This document shows positions 24,581 to 37,302 of a stretch of 64,000 bases of DNA, one piece after another. Each line of letters starts with the position of its first letter. The stretch's first letter is position 1. The notes beneath the pieces were generated by a model. It was not told where the DNA came from. It made no database searches and saw nothing but the letters and a program-made list of their open reading frames with translations. Where the stretch lies: positions 280,564,482-280,628,481 of the forward strand of contig NC_089490.1 in assembly GCF_036850765.1 (NCBI RefSeq), read 5' to 3'. A program made the translations under genes and the position numbers. The stretch comes from Saccopteryx bilineata. Lineage: Eukaryota > Chordata > Mammalia > Chiroptera > Emballonuridae.

Positions 24581-25926
24581 ACTTCAAAAAAGTTGGTTTC
24601 AATAATGACTATGTGATAGACACCAAGTAGATAAAAAAGAAAGAGGGTCAATACATGAAGAACAAGTAAACAGTTAATAGCATTATTGATGTCTTAAGGG
24701 AACTGAAAATCAGACTCCAAATTATAAAATTATATGTTAAAATTATATCAATATCAATGTGTACAGATGCATTGACATTATGTCACACATATGTGTTAGC
24801 AATGATTATTCTTGGTTTTGTTAAGGTTATTTTCATTTTATATTTACTTAGTTTATATTTTCTCCATATTTAGCATAATTTTTTTTAAAAACAGCATTAT
24901 TTTATCTCATATATGAAGCCTTTTTGGCTCCATATGAAATCAAATTGTATTAACTTAAATTATTTAGAATAAAATATGGCATTGTGGAACAAACAATATC
25001 CTAGGGCCAGAAACATAGTTCCATTTAACTGAGGTCTATGTCTTAAGTTACAAGAACATTAGCTTCTTAATCATAAGAATTTGGCATTCGAGGATAAGAT
25101 GCCATGTAGTAGTCCTGACTACCTGAGGATTTGACCATTAATAATCAGATAGTAGAAGGAGTGGGTGTTAACTCTGTCAAGAGCTTTGCAACTTATTTTT
25201 CTTCACATCAATCCTCCCTTGATCACTGGTAGATATCACTGTTAACCTCTCTCTTGATCTCAGTGGGAGTCTCTGTCTTGAGTCTTGTGTGGTAGATATA
25301 AAACACCTAAAACTCTGCAGACGAGAAGGATATTACTGCGAAACACTAACAAGCATTTTAAAGGCTCCTAACACTGAGATGTTCAATGACATCAGAAGCT
25401 GAAAATAAGCACTTTGAATATAAACTATCAAAAACATTTAGTTTGGGAAGTATTTTATGAAAATTGGTAAAAAGGTATTACCTTAAAGTGTTGTTAGTCT
25501 AATTATTTTTTTAAATAAAGAAAAAAAATTATGCAATGACCCAAAGCCAGCAAACAGATAAGAATGATAATTTAGAGCCATATAAATTTGAGGGAATGGA
25601 ATTGAATGACAAAAGTTCATATCAGGTAAAAAAAAACAACAACGTAATTACCCTGATTTCCATGGAGACATATCAAGATGAATTTTAGTGAGGATCATTA
25701 TTGACAAGCTATGTTTGGGAAAAAATACAATTGCATTAGCATGTAACTCCATAATATTATATATTGATGAAAGTAATCTGTTTGCTTTTCAAAGATGTTA
25801 CATATATGCTTACAGTCTGCCATTTAGTTTTCTCATAACTACAAAAATATTTGCACAACTGACTTTTATGAGTATTATGTGGTCATGATGCAAACAGTTG
25901 CCATGAGTTAAAACTATCAACGCTCA
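24581..25926. other. Unique AT-rich sequence
   Basis: No gene or repeat recognised. Confidence 0.55.
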
Positions 25927-25928
25927 TA

Positions 25929-26173
25929 CACTGCTCACAAGAATTAGGAGATCAGGGAACATGCAAATACTCCAGTACTTTCAGCCTTTTAGATAGCACA
26001 TTTTCACCAATGAAATAAAAGTTGGTTTTGCATCTCATTTGCATAATCAAACACCTTTTTTTGAGTTGTCTTTTGCTTTTCTGATGTTCTTATTTAATAC
26101 AAAAAAATCAAATGTTTCCTCTTTTTAATGCTTCATTTTCATTTCAAAATATCCCCTAATTTTTTGTGAGCAG
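25929..26173. mobile_element. Mariner/Tc1-like MITE with terminal inverted repeats
   Basis: The left end reads 'cactgctcacaagaattagg'. The right end, reverse-complemented, reads 'ctgctcacaaaaaattaggg'. The element is about 245 bp, has TA dinucleotides at both borders (25927-25928 and 26174-26175), and has no coding capacity. Inverted ends plus a TA target are typical of the IS630-Tc1-mariner superfamily. The precise family is not assigned. Confidence 0.75.
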
Positions 26174-26512
26174 TAGATTATATTTCAGGGTATTACTGTC
26201 CGTAATAGTCCTTATTTGTTGTTTTGCAAAATCTTAACAGAACCTCAAAGTTATAATGTTTCCATTACTTTTAAATGAAATGAAGAACATGTTCTGGTTA
26301 TGCTCACAGGATCATGTCTCTGACTTTTTCAATATTGCAAACTCATATGTCAAATTTAATAGTGATACAAAAGAAAATTTTTATAATGAATGGAATACAG
26401 AAAATTTTGAAAGGAGATTATAGTCAATGGGTTAATAAAATGCAAGAACTAGAGAATGACTTTGGGCAATATAATTTTGTATAAAATTAGCAGAAGAAGA
26501 AATTCTCTTTTT

Positions 26513-26708
26513 TTTTTTTTTTTAATTTTGTTTTTTATTTATTCATTTTAGAGAGGAGAGGGAGAGACAGAGAGAGAGAAGGGGGAGGAGCTGGAAGCAT
26601 CAACTCCCATATGTGCCTTGACCAGGCAGGCAAGCCCAGGGTTTCGAACCGGCGACCTCAGCATTTCCAGGCCGACGCTTTATCCACTGCGCCACTACAG
26701 GTCAGGCC
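26513..26708 (-). repeat. Short bat SINE, family C
   Basis: On the minus strand it runs 'ggcctgacctgtagtggcgc', box B 'cggttcgaaaccc', 'caaggcacatatgggagttg', then a CT-rich tail and a long A-run. The 14-bp duplication gaaattctcttttt lies at 26499-26512 and 26709-26722. It shares a consensus with the copy at 58005. Confidence 0.93.
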
Positions 26709-26722
26709 GAAATTCTCTTTTT

Positions 26723-27744
26723 AACATAAAAAGTAACTTACTCTCAACTAATCACCCAGATATATTTTCTCTATAGTGATCTGGCTGCATGAGATCACTG
26801 CTACTAATTGTTAGATGAGGTATGAATATACCAATATATCAAACAGTTCAAGAAGAAAAGAGGTTTTTACATACGTTTATGCCGAAAGTGGTATATTACA
26901 CACTTTAATGTGTGTAGGAGTAGCTGGGGGATCATGTCTCTGATTCAGTAAGTCTGGGTTGAGCTCCAAGATTCTGTAGTTCTAACAAACTCCCAAGTTA
27001 GACTGCTGCTGCTTATTCAGAGACATTTTTGAGTAGCGAGCCTCCTCAGTGGATCAAAGATAGCTGTATTTGATAACTAACTGTTAGTTATGATCAGACT
27101 TAAAAACCATGGCAGTGAATGCTTGTGACTATAGAAAGCAGGTTAGAGTGTGGCCTGTTGTCAGTGTGTAGATATTGCAGATGAAGATCACGAAAGTGAT
27201 CCACTTACTGGTCAGATTAGATTTTTATACTGTTTTTAGCTTTAATTTTTTGATAATATTTTTATTTCTAAATCTTTTTAAAAAGTGCCACTGGTAGAAA
27301 TAAACATAGTCCAAAATTTTTAAGGGAACTGATGCTTTCTCTTGCTTATGAACTTCATATGTTTAGGTGTGAAAAATAGGAGGATTTCTTTTTACACCTG
27401 CCAGTTGTAAGTTGGGTGGTGCGAGACATATATTTAACTTTTCTCTTTCTTCCTGAAATTTAAAAAAACAACAAAAAAAGTAATAATTAAATTTTTAAAA
27501 AGATGGTCAAGTACATTTTTTAAAACTGTACCAATGCAAATAAATATAAGCATCTTCAGTATTTGAAAATTTCATGGAAATCAATCACTGAAATTGATTT
27601 AAAGATGTCTCTGAAAGTACACAAATAATAGATACTATAAGTTAACATTTGGGATGCTAACAGGTTAATTCTGTTATATATATATGTATGAAGATAGATC
27701 ATTTTGAAATAAAAGAGAGAAAAAGAAACCATTCAGAAAGACAC
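26723..27744. other. Unique sequence
   Basis: No gene or repeat recognised. Confidence 0.55.
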
Positions 27745-27935
27745 AGTATAGTAGGGCTGTTACAAGTGTGACCTAGCTTTGTGTCCTTGGGAAAATCATT
27801 TAACCTCCATGTCCTTATCAATAAAACAAGGGTAATTATACCTGCCTCCAAAGGTTGTTCTGAATATTACTATATGTAAAAACTAAGAACAATGCTTGAC
27901 AGTAATTTCTTCATAAATGTTATCTATTATTACCT
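27745..27935 (+). repeat. MIR SINE fragment
   Basis: 'tgtgtccttgggaaaatcat', 'taacctccatgtccttatca', 'aagggtaattatacctgcct' and 'aggttgttctgaat' match the MIR core in order. Confidence 0.82.
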
Positions 27936-29438
27936 GAATGTTTGCTAAAGTTAAACTTACTTTTATGAAGGATCTGTATTCCCAAATAATATCCGGGATT
28001 ATTTGCTGGAAAGTTTTTAAGCCCATAAAAATCAATGGGTTCAACTCTGTACTTATTGGTTCGAGCATTAGCACACTTCTCTAAGTGTCATTTGTTAACT
28101 CTTTCCACCTAATAAACAACCAAGAAAGTCTTTGACCAAGCAATGCTAAGTTCATTAGAATTAATACTATGATGGAAAACAGTACTTAGTAGAATCACAA
28201 AACAATCTTAGAATGGAGAGTTTGGGGGAAGATGTTGATATTGATTGGAAAATGAGAAATGGATTGGGATTGGACAGAGTTAATGACACGATCATTTGGA
28301 ATTGATGGAAACAGATGAAGGGAGGTTGGTTAAAGTGAACCATGGCAAATAAACTGCTTTAAAACAAGCGAGCTCTTCGCCCATGTGAACAATCTATTGT
28401 CTAAAAAAAGAGAACTCCTGGTTTAGAAGAAAAAATGTCTGGATAAATTAATTTTCTGAATGTTTTGAAGCAAACAATGAAAAATAGCTTTATACACTTG
28501 GTCAAGAGTTTCATGGAAGAAGCAGCTAAGCCATTTTGACAGAGATGTTTTAACTGTCATGTCTCAAGTTGTATTCTGAGTTATTATTATTATTTATTAT
28601 CAGCTATCTGCCAGCTATTTCTTGACCACTATACCTTAAGATGTTGTTAGGTATGATGTCTGGACTACTGCATTGTCTTCTTAACTTTTCCTCAGCCTCA
28701 ATGTTAACTCTTTTCAAACAATGTCTCCACCACCATCAGAATATAATTATAGTATCATCACTCTTCTGTTTACTATTTTCCTTGTCTGTGAGATAAAATT
28801 TATTCTCTTAAGCAAAGAACAACGGTTCTTTATAAGCTGTCTGATGGATAGTTTCACAGCCATAACTCCTCCATACTCATATAGGAACACAGCATTTTAA
28901 ACTCATCTTTTTTTTTTCTTTTTGTATGTCTGTAGATAGTGAACAAGGCAATTTCCCCAATATGCTCAAGCCAGTACCTTATAAATACCCATATAGTGAC
29001 AAATAACAATGCTAGAATAAACCATGGTGTCCGGGCTGAATCAAAGCTGGGAGCTGGCTGCAATTGTTAAAAAAAATTCACTGACACTTTAGCTCCATGT
29101 ATCCATTTGTACAGATAATTTTAAGAGAAATTGGTGAGGTAAAGGCAAATTGCATTTACCATTGGTGCCATAACTGAACACTCTGGTCACACTAGTAGAG
29201 GGTTGACTGTGGAGGCCAATAAAGAACCATAAAAGTGAATAACCTTAAGCATATTGTTGGTCAATAACAATATGTAGTGTTGAGATAAGTTTATGAAATA
29301 TATTATCTTCCTATAACTATTGACATCCTGGGTCATTGTCACATGGGATGGTCATAGTGTATGTAAAAGTAATTATAAAAGTGGTGGACCCCTATGTGTC
29401 ATATTTTCAAATTCTGCATTAACTTTAAGAAAACCCAT
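27936..29438. other. Unique sequence
   Basis: No gene or repeat recognised. A short TTA reiteration lies at about 28582-28600. Confidence 0.55.
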
Positions 29439-29618
29439 ATTGTCCCAACCAGTTGGCATCATTGGTTAGATCATTGGTACAAAGCATAGATGTTGTTGGT
29501 TTGATCCTCGGTCAGGGCACATACAGGAATAAATTGATGTTCCTCTCTCTCTTTCTTTCTCTCTCCATCTATTTCTCACTGTCATCCTTCCTGTATGGCA
29601 AAATTAATAAATAATTTT
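29439..29618 (+). repeat. Bat SINE, family D (short)
   Basis: A diverged tRNA-like head 'cccaaccagttggcatcatt' carries box B 'ggtttgatcctcgg'. The body 'gtcagggcacatacagga' is followed by a CT-rich tail and A-rich end. Similar flanks (aaacccat and aagcccat) suggest an old target duplication. Confidence 0.8.
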
Positions 29619-29624
29619 TTTAAG

Positions 29625-32057
29625 TAAGCCCATGTCCTACAGTGCTTTCATCTAACCATCTGATGTCAGAAGAATTAAAATAATTTTTATTTTTGAGGTT
29701 GATATGAAGGGGACTACAAGACATATATATTTAGAGGACTGGTGGTCTAAAGGTACTAATAATAATCACAATGAAATCATCTGTTGTAGACTCTAGACCC
29801 ATGAGGAAAGTCCACTTTGTGATGAACTTTACTGTTTCATACACTTCTTTGGAATAGGCAGGTGCTTGAGAAATTATTACTAAATAATAAAAAGAAGAAA
29901 GAAATGAGAGGGAGAGGAATAGAGAGAGGGCATACAAAGAAGGAAATGATAAAAGAATAAAAGAAAAGAATGAAATACGTGCGGAGACTAGGAAAAGAAA
30001 ATGAGATTGTCAAGAGGGAAAGCAGGACGATCTAGTCTATTTAAAACCCATTGTGTTCCTATATGATATTTGTGTATGTGTGTATAAAATTCCTACTCAT
30101 CCTATAAGATAAAATAGATATTTTAATCTAATCATTATATGAAATGGGATAAAAATATGTGAAAGTTGCTATTTCTGAGAAAAATCTCAAATATAATAGT
30201 ATGTTTTACCATTTGCTATGAACTATTTTTAAATATTATTCAGAATTGTCAGGTGAGAATGTTTTAGAAAAGAATAACTCAGTAAGGAAAAATATATATA
30301 GACTTAAGTACATGTTAAAATAAAAGGAAACATTTGAAAACTTCTTAGATTGTTAAAACTAGTCACGAAACCCCACGGTTTTTTGTTTTTTTTTTGTCAT
30401 TTGTTTCTTTCATTCATCTTGATGACAATCATAGAAACATCTAGTCTAGTTATTGCCCTTTCAGACTGAGAAATTAAGTGTTTATTATTGCAAAACTCAG
30501 CATAAAGTAAAATAATTTCTAACCTTTTAATAACTTCTCTAAGTTATTCGGTCAGCAAAGTCACTCTTGACCTATAAATTTCATGGTCCTTTTGGGAGGC
30601 TTGCTTGATCAAACGGGACCATTTTGGAAACAATAAAGCTGTCATATCTTTCTCTTCCCACATATATTAATTTAGTAACCACCCACTCCAAACATTTCTT
30701 ACTAGAGTTATTGCCTATAGCTTACTTTTTTTTTTTTGTACAGACACCAATTTTTCTGGGTTACATTATAGAAATGAAAGGGAAGATGCAGTTCTCTAGC
30801 TTTCAATTATCTACAACTCAGCAATTTAGGTTTCTCAGAGTTTCTCAACATTTTAGTCTGAAAAATTCTTATTATAGGAGACTGATCTGTACATTGTATG
30901 AGATTTAGCAGCATCTCTGGCCTCTACTTTTAGATTCTAATTCTAGTTAGCATCCCCACCCAGTTGTGACAATCAAGACTTTTACCAGACACCACAATTG
31001 TCCTTTCCCTAGCTTGAGAATCACTAACAATTTAATGGCTGCATACATTTGTTAGTATAGCAGTGGCATGTTTTCTTTTTTTTCACTGTGTAGCAGTATG
31101 GGTGCTCATTATTCACTAGCAAAACCAAATGCATATTATTGGAAATAACCTGTTCATTGATTTTTTTGCAATGTTGCATGTTACTTTGACCTTTTCCTTG
31201 AAGACTGCTATATCAAAACATAATGATCTGTGTCATCTCCTATGGGGAATGGAGTAGAATATTTAAGTCTCAAACCATATAGAATATTTAATAAATGTAC
31301 TATGATTCTTCTAAAAACACCTCACTTAGTAATTTTGTATTCTCATACCAGCTCCTTTCTTCTTTTCCCTCTCCTGCTGGTGCATATCAGGTTTCATGAA
31401 GGTAGGCCACCAGATTACTGCGGCATTCATGCAGTAAAGTCAATTTTTACCTAAAGAAGGGCTGGGTGTGTGAATTTCATAGCAACTTCCAAAGAAGTCA
31501 AATATTTCTCTAGATTGTGATAAGACAACCATGTCAAAACAGCTACATCAAAATGTTAGAAGAAACTTTAGTAATATTCCAAAGTAGAGATACAAGTGGA
31601 AGAAAGCAAGAGATATGCAGTGATAGTACAAGGGGAGGGAAAGCTATATCTAGGAGACTAACCTGACATTTACAGAAATAGATGTTAGGCACAAGTTGAG
31701 CCTGAGTTGGTTGGAACAATTTGTCCTTGCAAACAGACTTTTATATCACTCTCCTAATAAGCATTCAAAAATGCTCTCAGGCTGTTAATAGGGACTCATT
31801 TACAAATAGCCATTCTTAAAATGTCAGAAAGTGTCTAGAATGTAAAGAATGTAATCAATTTTAATAATGAAAAGAGATTGATGATCTAAGGGCTAGGAGC
31901 CCGGTGGAATTTGGTACGCCAAGAGAGAAGGTTGTGGTGTATCCTACCCTATATTCAGGTCTCTTTAAGAACTTTTGCCCTCTATAGTCATTACCTACAT
32001 CAAAAGAGTTAGTGTGTTTCCTTGTGTCTATCATTTGGTGACATAATGAGTAGTGAG

Positions 32058-32060
<3 letters not shown>
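29625..32060. other. Unique sequence
   Basis: No gene or repeat recognised beyond short homopolymer runs. Confidence 0.5.
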
Positions 32061-32096
<36 letters not shown>

Positions 32097-32104
32097 TGTG
32101 TGTT
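32060..32104. repeat. (GT)n microsatellite
   Basis: About 22 GT units with one 'ta' interruption. Confidence 0.95.
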
Positions 32105-33787
32105 TAGTTGGTGGATAAGATACGAAAGTGGAATGGAGTCAAGATAGAATATCCAGGATCTGTCTGGGAAAAACTGATGATTCACAGAATGAGATGAAAA
32201 TAATGAAGGTGAGCTGACCTATAAGCTTTGGACTTATAAATCTCAGAAAATTTAAGATTGGGGGTACCGATTACTATAGCTAAGATTACTTACATTCTCC
32301 TAAATTAGGATATATGCAAAAATTTGTTTGAACATTTTCTACTGTGCTAATAAGTAAAAACAAGTCCTTGAATTGACATTAGGTTTTTTATGGAAATGTG
32401 TAATTAATAGCAACTTTTTCATTTTTCTGTTCTTTATAAGATTTATTTTATGAGTGGGATTGTAGGGAAAAGTAGGCCATTCATTTGACTCCTGAAAACT
32501 GTCCTCTAGAGAAAGGGTAGAATTTTGGTTTAGCAACAATAAGACCCTGTTAACGATTTTAGTGGCTTGAACTTTTTGCTATGATCAATACTATTTGGCT
32601 ATGTTCATATCATCCTTGTCTGGCTATTTCTGAACATTTATTTTAATACAGCAGAGTTTAGAGCCATATGATCTGAAACCTTTCTGATATAAGGACAAAG
32701 GAAGAATTATTCTTGGTTTGGGTCATCGCATCTTTAAAACCATGAAACTCTGTTTAATAATGCAGACATGCTAAAGTTAAGATGTTGAAAACAGTGCTCG
32801 CAGTATAATTGCAAACTTGATGACACTGCACATATAGCAAGTGTGTATAACTTAAGAAGCCAGCTGTATAGGAAATAACTATAAAGAAATTATTAGAGAC
32901 AGTCAATTGGGAACTATAATTTTAAAATTGGTTGTTTAGACATAAAATTCTTAACTATAATATTTCTGCTCATTTTCCCATTTATAATCATTACAAAACT
33001 AATTTATGCATCTAATAAAGTCCTTTAAATTATAATGTTCTATTTTTAATATTATGGTAGACATTTTACATTTAGAGATTTTAATAATGAGATAAGATTC
33101 TAAAAGCCAATTGAAGCAGCAAAAAATTTTTAAAAATATGTTATTTATATGAATTTTTAATAAAACAATTTTATTTTTTGAATTTTGGAGACAGGAAGTT
33201 TTATATTGATTTTTGATGCAACTATTGATGTAGGTTAAATATGAATATTACATTTGAATTTTCCAAGCTGGTGTGAAAATAACGTTGTAGTAAGTGTCTT
33301 TAAAAATGATATAAAAAAAGACACAAAGGAGTACTACTGAATTTCAAGAAAGGCACTTTGGAAGGCTTTATGTATTCTAACATGTATAGCTTTTCCCATT
33401 TCTGCAGTTATGCATGCAATTGTTTTCAGAGTCAACATGAAAACTTCTGTACTTTTCATATTATATTCAACATTTTCAGTTGATGAAAATAGTAGATCCA
33501 AATTTTGAAAAATTTAGAACATCCAGAGAAATGTAAAGAAATCTTAAAATCTAACTGGAATATGAGTTTTGATAAATGGAAGTAATTTTTATCAACATAT
33601 GCATATATTTACTACCAATATATCTTGCTAGATACTTTTATTAATATGATATATAAAATGTGTGTTTGTACATGTATATATGTATTTCTGTGTATATATA
33701 TACATAATTATATATATTATATATCCATAATTTGGATCATAGTACATATATATCTGGCTTGTATTAATATTTACACATACTTTAAAT
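32105..33787. other. Unique AT-rich sequence
   Basis: No gene recognised. The last part (33590-33770) is rich in alternating TA and TATA strings. Confidence 0.55.
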
Positions 33788-34138
33788 CAGGAGTAGTCAA
33801 CCTTTTTATACCTACCACCCACTTTTGTATCTCTGTTAGTAGTAAAATTTTCTAACTGCCCACTGGTTCCACAGTAATGGTGATTTATAAAGTAGGGAAG
33901 TAACTTTACTTTATAAGTTTATAAAGCAGAGTTACAGCAAGTTAAAGCATATAGTAATAATTACTTACCAAGTACTTTATGTTGTATTTTTGCTAAGTTT
34001 GGCAGAATAAATCTTTATAAAACCACTTACTATAGTTAAATCTATTTTTTTATTTATACTTTGGTTGCTCCACTGCTGCCCACCATGAAAGCTGGAATGC
34101 CCACTAGTGGGTGGTAGGGACCAGGTTGACTACCACTG
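33788..34138. mobile_element. hAT-type MITE with ~40-bp inverted ends
   Basis: The left end is 'caggagtagtcaacc'. The right end, reverse-complemented, is 'cagtggtagtcaacctggtc'. Inverted similarity continues inward ('taccacccact'). Flanking 8-bp repeats, ctttaaat (33780-33787) and ttttaaat (34139-34146), match at 7 of 8 positions, the hAT signature. The element is 351 bp and non-coding, so its transposase must have come from elsewhere. Confidence 0.88.
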
Positions 34139-34953
34139 TTTTAAATGACTAAATTATCTAATGTAAAACTATTCATAACTAGATTTATAAGTTAATTCTA
34201 ATATTTTTCTATATATAGAAATTAAGGTATATATTTTTATTTTTAAACTTCTATATCTGTGCATCTTTTTTATTTCTTTAATGTATTTGCTATGAGAACA
34301 CTTTAGCAGCCAAGTCGCATGAACTTTTTGCTGACTGAAACATGATACCACATTATATTTTGAAGTTGGCAGTAAATTGTGCTGAGTGAGGACCAAAGAT
34401 CACTTCTCAACAATCATATATTATCAAACAAGTACAGTGGTACCTTAAGTTACGAGTTTAATTCATTCTGTAACCGAGCTCATAAGTCAGTCAACTTGTA
34501 TATCAAACAAATATCTCCCATTTAAAATAACTGAAATAGATTTAATCCATTCCAGCCCTTTGAAACATCCCCAAACCATCCTAAATTATGAAAAAATACA
34601 TGTTTTTAATTAAGAAACAAACATGTATCCTTTACCAATGCATAACAAAATATATGAAATAAAAGAAAAAAGTGTTGTTCAGTACTGTATTCTTACCTTG
34701 GAGACAGATGAGAGTGGCTAACAGAGGTGAATGGCGGAGGAGGAGGGAGGGAGGAAGGGATGCAGGCACTGTAGACATGTAAACTAAAACTGTACTTTCT
34801 TAACACTAAATATAAACTAAAACTGTGTTTTCTTTAAACAAAACTAATATTGCACTTTCTTTACTTAAAATGAAACCACAAAAACTTAATTGTAAAAAAA
34901 TGCACTTTCTTAACTTTAAACTTAACCTAAGTTTAACATCTCGTATTTTTCAT

Positions 34954-37172
34954 TTAATCATCACCTGTTTTTGCCTTTCTGGCTGAACTTTCGGCACTTT
35001 CACTTGCAGGACTTTTGAATAAAAATCTATCCAAAGAGGTTTGCTTTTGCCTGTCTTTTAAAATGTTATGGAAATGTGACAAACAAGTGTCAATAAAAAG
35101 TGCTGAAGCATGACCAGTTGAAACTTTTTCTGGGTGTTTCTTTTCAATGAAACTTGAAAGCTTCTCCCACATTGCAAGCATATCTTTAATTTCACTTGTA
35201 AAAATCACTTTCTCCGACTCTACCTCCTCCTCACAACTAATCTCTTGCAGAAGCTCCGTATGTTGCATCATCTACTGTAGCTCCTTCAACTCCTCAGTTG
35301 AGAGTTCCTATTTATGTTCCTCGATGAGCTCATTTATGTCACTCATCTACCTCCAGACCCATCGACTTTCCAAGGGACACAATCTCCTCCAATGCTTCTA
35401 CCTTGGTCTTGGTCTCTGGTTCAAATCCTTCGAAGTCCCTGTCTGCAACATTAGGCCATAACTTTTTCCATGCCGAGTTCAAGGTTCTTCTTATAACCTC
35501 TTGGCATGCCAAGTCAATAATGTGTAAACATATCACGATGTTATGGTGATCTTTCCAAAACTCTTGAAGGGTTAGAATTGTATTTTCAGTCACCTCAAGC
35601 AGCAGTGGAACAAATGCTTTGTGTAAAGCTTTTTAAGGTTGGAAATGACCTACTGATCCATAGGTTTCAAGATTGAAGTTGTATTGGGTGGGAGATACAG
35701 GACTTTCACGAATTTGAACTCATCAAGAATGTCATCTTCAGGACAGGTGAGTCATCTGGAGCATTTTCAAGGATTAGTAATGCTGTCATCAGGAGTTTAT
35801 TTTCTTGAAGATATTTCTTCACTGCAGGACAAAAGACGAGATTTAACCATTCAACAAAAAACTGCCGCATAACCCATGTCCTAGCATTGGCGCGACACAT
35901 AACCTTCAGTTTTTCTTTAAGAATCTTGTGAGTCTAGCCTGACCAGGTGGTGGCACAGTGGATAGAGTGTCGGACTGGGATGCGGAGGACCCAGGTTCGA
36001 GACCCCGAGGTTGCCAGCTTGAGCAAGGGCTCATCTGGTTTGAGCAAAGCTCACCAATTTGGACCCAAGGTCACTGGCTCGAGCAAGGGGTTACCCTGTC
36101 TGCTGAAGGCCCACAGTCAAGGCACATATGAGAAAGCAATCAATGAACAACTAAGGTGTCGCAATGTAAAACCGATGATTGATGCTTCTCATCTCTCTCT
36201 GTTTCTGTCTGTCTGTTCCCTATCTCTGAATCTCTTTCTGTCTCTGTAGAAAAAAAAAAAGAATCTTGTGAGTCTTAAAGGCTCAAGGATTTTCGGAATG
36301 ATACACTAGCAGTGGCTTTACTTTATAGTCACTGCTAGAATTTGCACACAATGCAAGGGCAGACTGTCCTTCATGGGTTTATGGCCTGGCAGCTTCTTCT
36401 CCTCCAGGGCATTTTTTTCCAAAACAATCCTGTTTCATCACAGTTGAACACTTGTTGGGGGATGTAGCCTTCCTTTGTGATAAGCGCAGCAAAACATGCA
36501 ATGTACTCCTCAGCTGCCTTAATGTCAGCACTCACAGCTCACCATGTCTCACCACCGAGTGAATGCCAGATCTCTTCTTGAAATTTTTAAACCAGTCGTA
36601 ACTTGCCTTAAATGTATCTTCTGCTGCCTCTTTTGAGGTTGATGGTTATTTCTTCTTCAAGTTGCCATAAATAATATGTAACTAAATATTACAGTCTCTG
36701 TCACTGTATCTCCTGCTAGCTCTTTCTCTTTCACCCACACCAGCAGAAGGTTCTCCATTTCTTCATATCTATGAAGAAATCTTGTCCTTAATTGAGACAA
36801 AATTGTAGTTCCTTTCACTGGATTTGTGCTTTTGATGACATCCTTTTGTTTAAGAATGGTACAAATTGTAGATGTATTGTGGTTGTACAGCCTTGCCAGT
36901 TCAATCACTCTTACACCACGCTTATGATTATTTTTTATTATTTCTTGCTTTACTTCTATCAACATCATTCTCTTCTTCTTCTGACCACTTTTTTTACACT
37001 CACTTTTTTCAGCCCCATGATAGCACACAAAAAAAGTTAGTAAAAAATGCAAAAATGACGCAAGAACAAGTACAGTGCACGAGATTCGACTTGATTCTGC
37101 GGGTAACACGTGAGAAAGAATAAGATGCTGCTGGTGAGCTGCCAATACTGGACCTGTGCACCAACATGCCAA
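34954..37172 (-). pseudogene. Decayed Tigger (pogo/CENP-B-like) transposase
   Basis: A Tigger transposase binds the element's ends with N-terminal helix-turn-helix domains and moves it by cut-and-paste through a DDE/DDD catalytic core. Reading the minus strand in order, the open piece at 36657-37172 contains 'VKQEIIKNNHKRGVRVIELA', a psq-type HTH, then the start of a CENP-B-type HTH ('FLHRYEEMENLLLVW'). About 36540-36600 encodes 'FKNFKKRSGIHSV', and about 36440 an 'FNCDETG'-like first catalytic motif. After the SINE, 35706-35900 has the 'LENAPDD' region, about 35653-35690 'LPPNTTSILKPMDQ' (third catalytic D), and 34954-35593 the C-terminal part ending 'SARKAKTGDD'. Stops and frame changes separate these pieces, including a stop right after PMDQ, and a SINE interrupts the core. 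It cannot make an active enzyme. The true start is uncertain because of a frame change near 37000. Confidence 0.88.
35936..36258 (+). repeat. Bat SINE, family B, inside the Tigger element
   Basis: The complete head 'gcctgaccaggtggtggcac' with box B 'ggttcgagacc' is followed by the long body, the CT-rich tail and a poly-A run. The perfect 17-bp duplication aagaatcttgtgagtct lies at 35919-35935 and 36259-36275. The perfect duplication marks this as one of the younger insertions. Confidence 0.97.
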
Positions 37173-37302
37173 CTAGCAGCAGCTTCCTGAGTCATGACTC
37201 ATATCTTGGAATTTTGCTTGGATCTTGAACAAAAATACGGACTGAGTCGCAGCTCGTATCTAAAAAAAAGTTAGTCTGCTCGTATCTCAAGATAGCACTG
37301 TA

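Larger units (their letters stand above)
34435..37300 (-). mobile_element. Near full-length Tigger/pogo DNA transposon
   Basis: The inverted ends are 'cagtggtaccttaagttacg' at the left and, reverse-complemented, 'cagtgctatcttgagatacg' at the right. TA dinucleotides border both (34433-34434 and 37301-37302). After subtracting a SINE (35936-36258) and its 17-bp duplication, the element is about 2.5 kb, the normal size for Tigger elements that still have their transposase gene. The gene lies on the minus strand and is broken. The SINE shows that the transposon was in place first. Confidence 0.93.

Noticed and set aside
31230..31454. 74-codon plus-strand frame
   Set aside because: No recognisable domain or context; probably chance.
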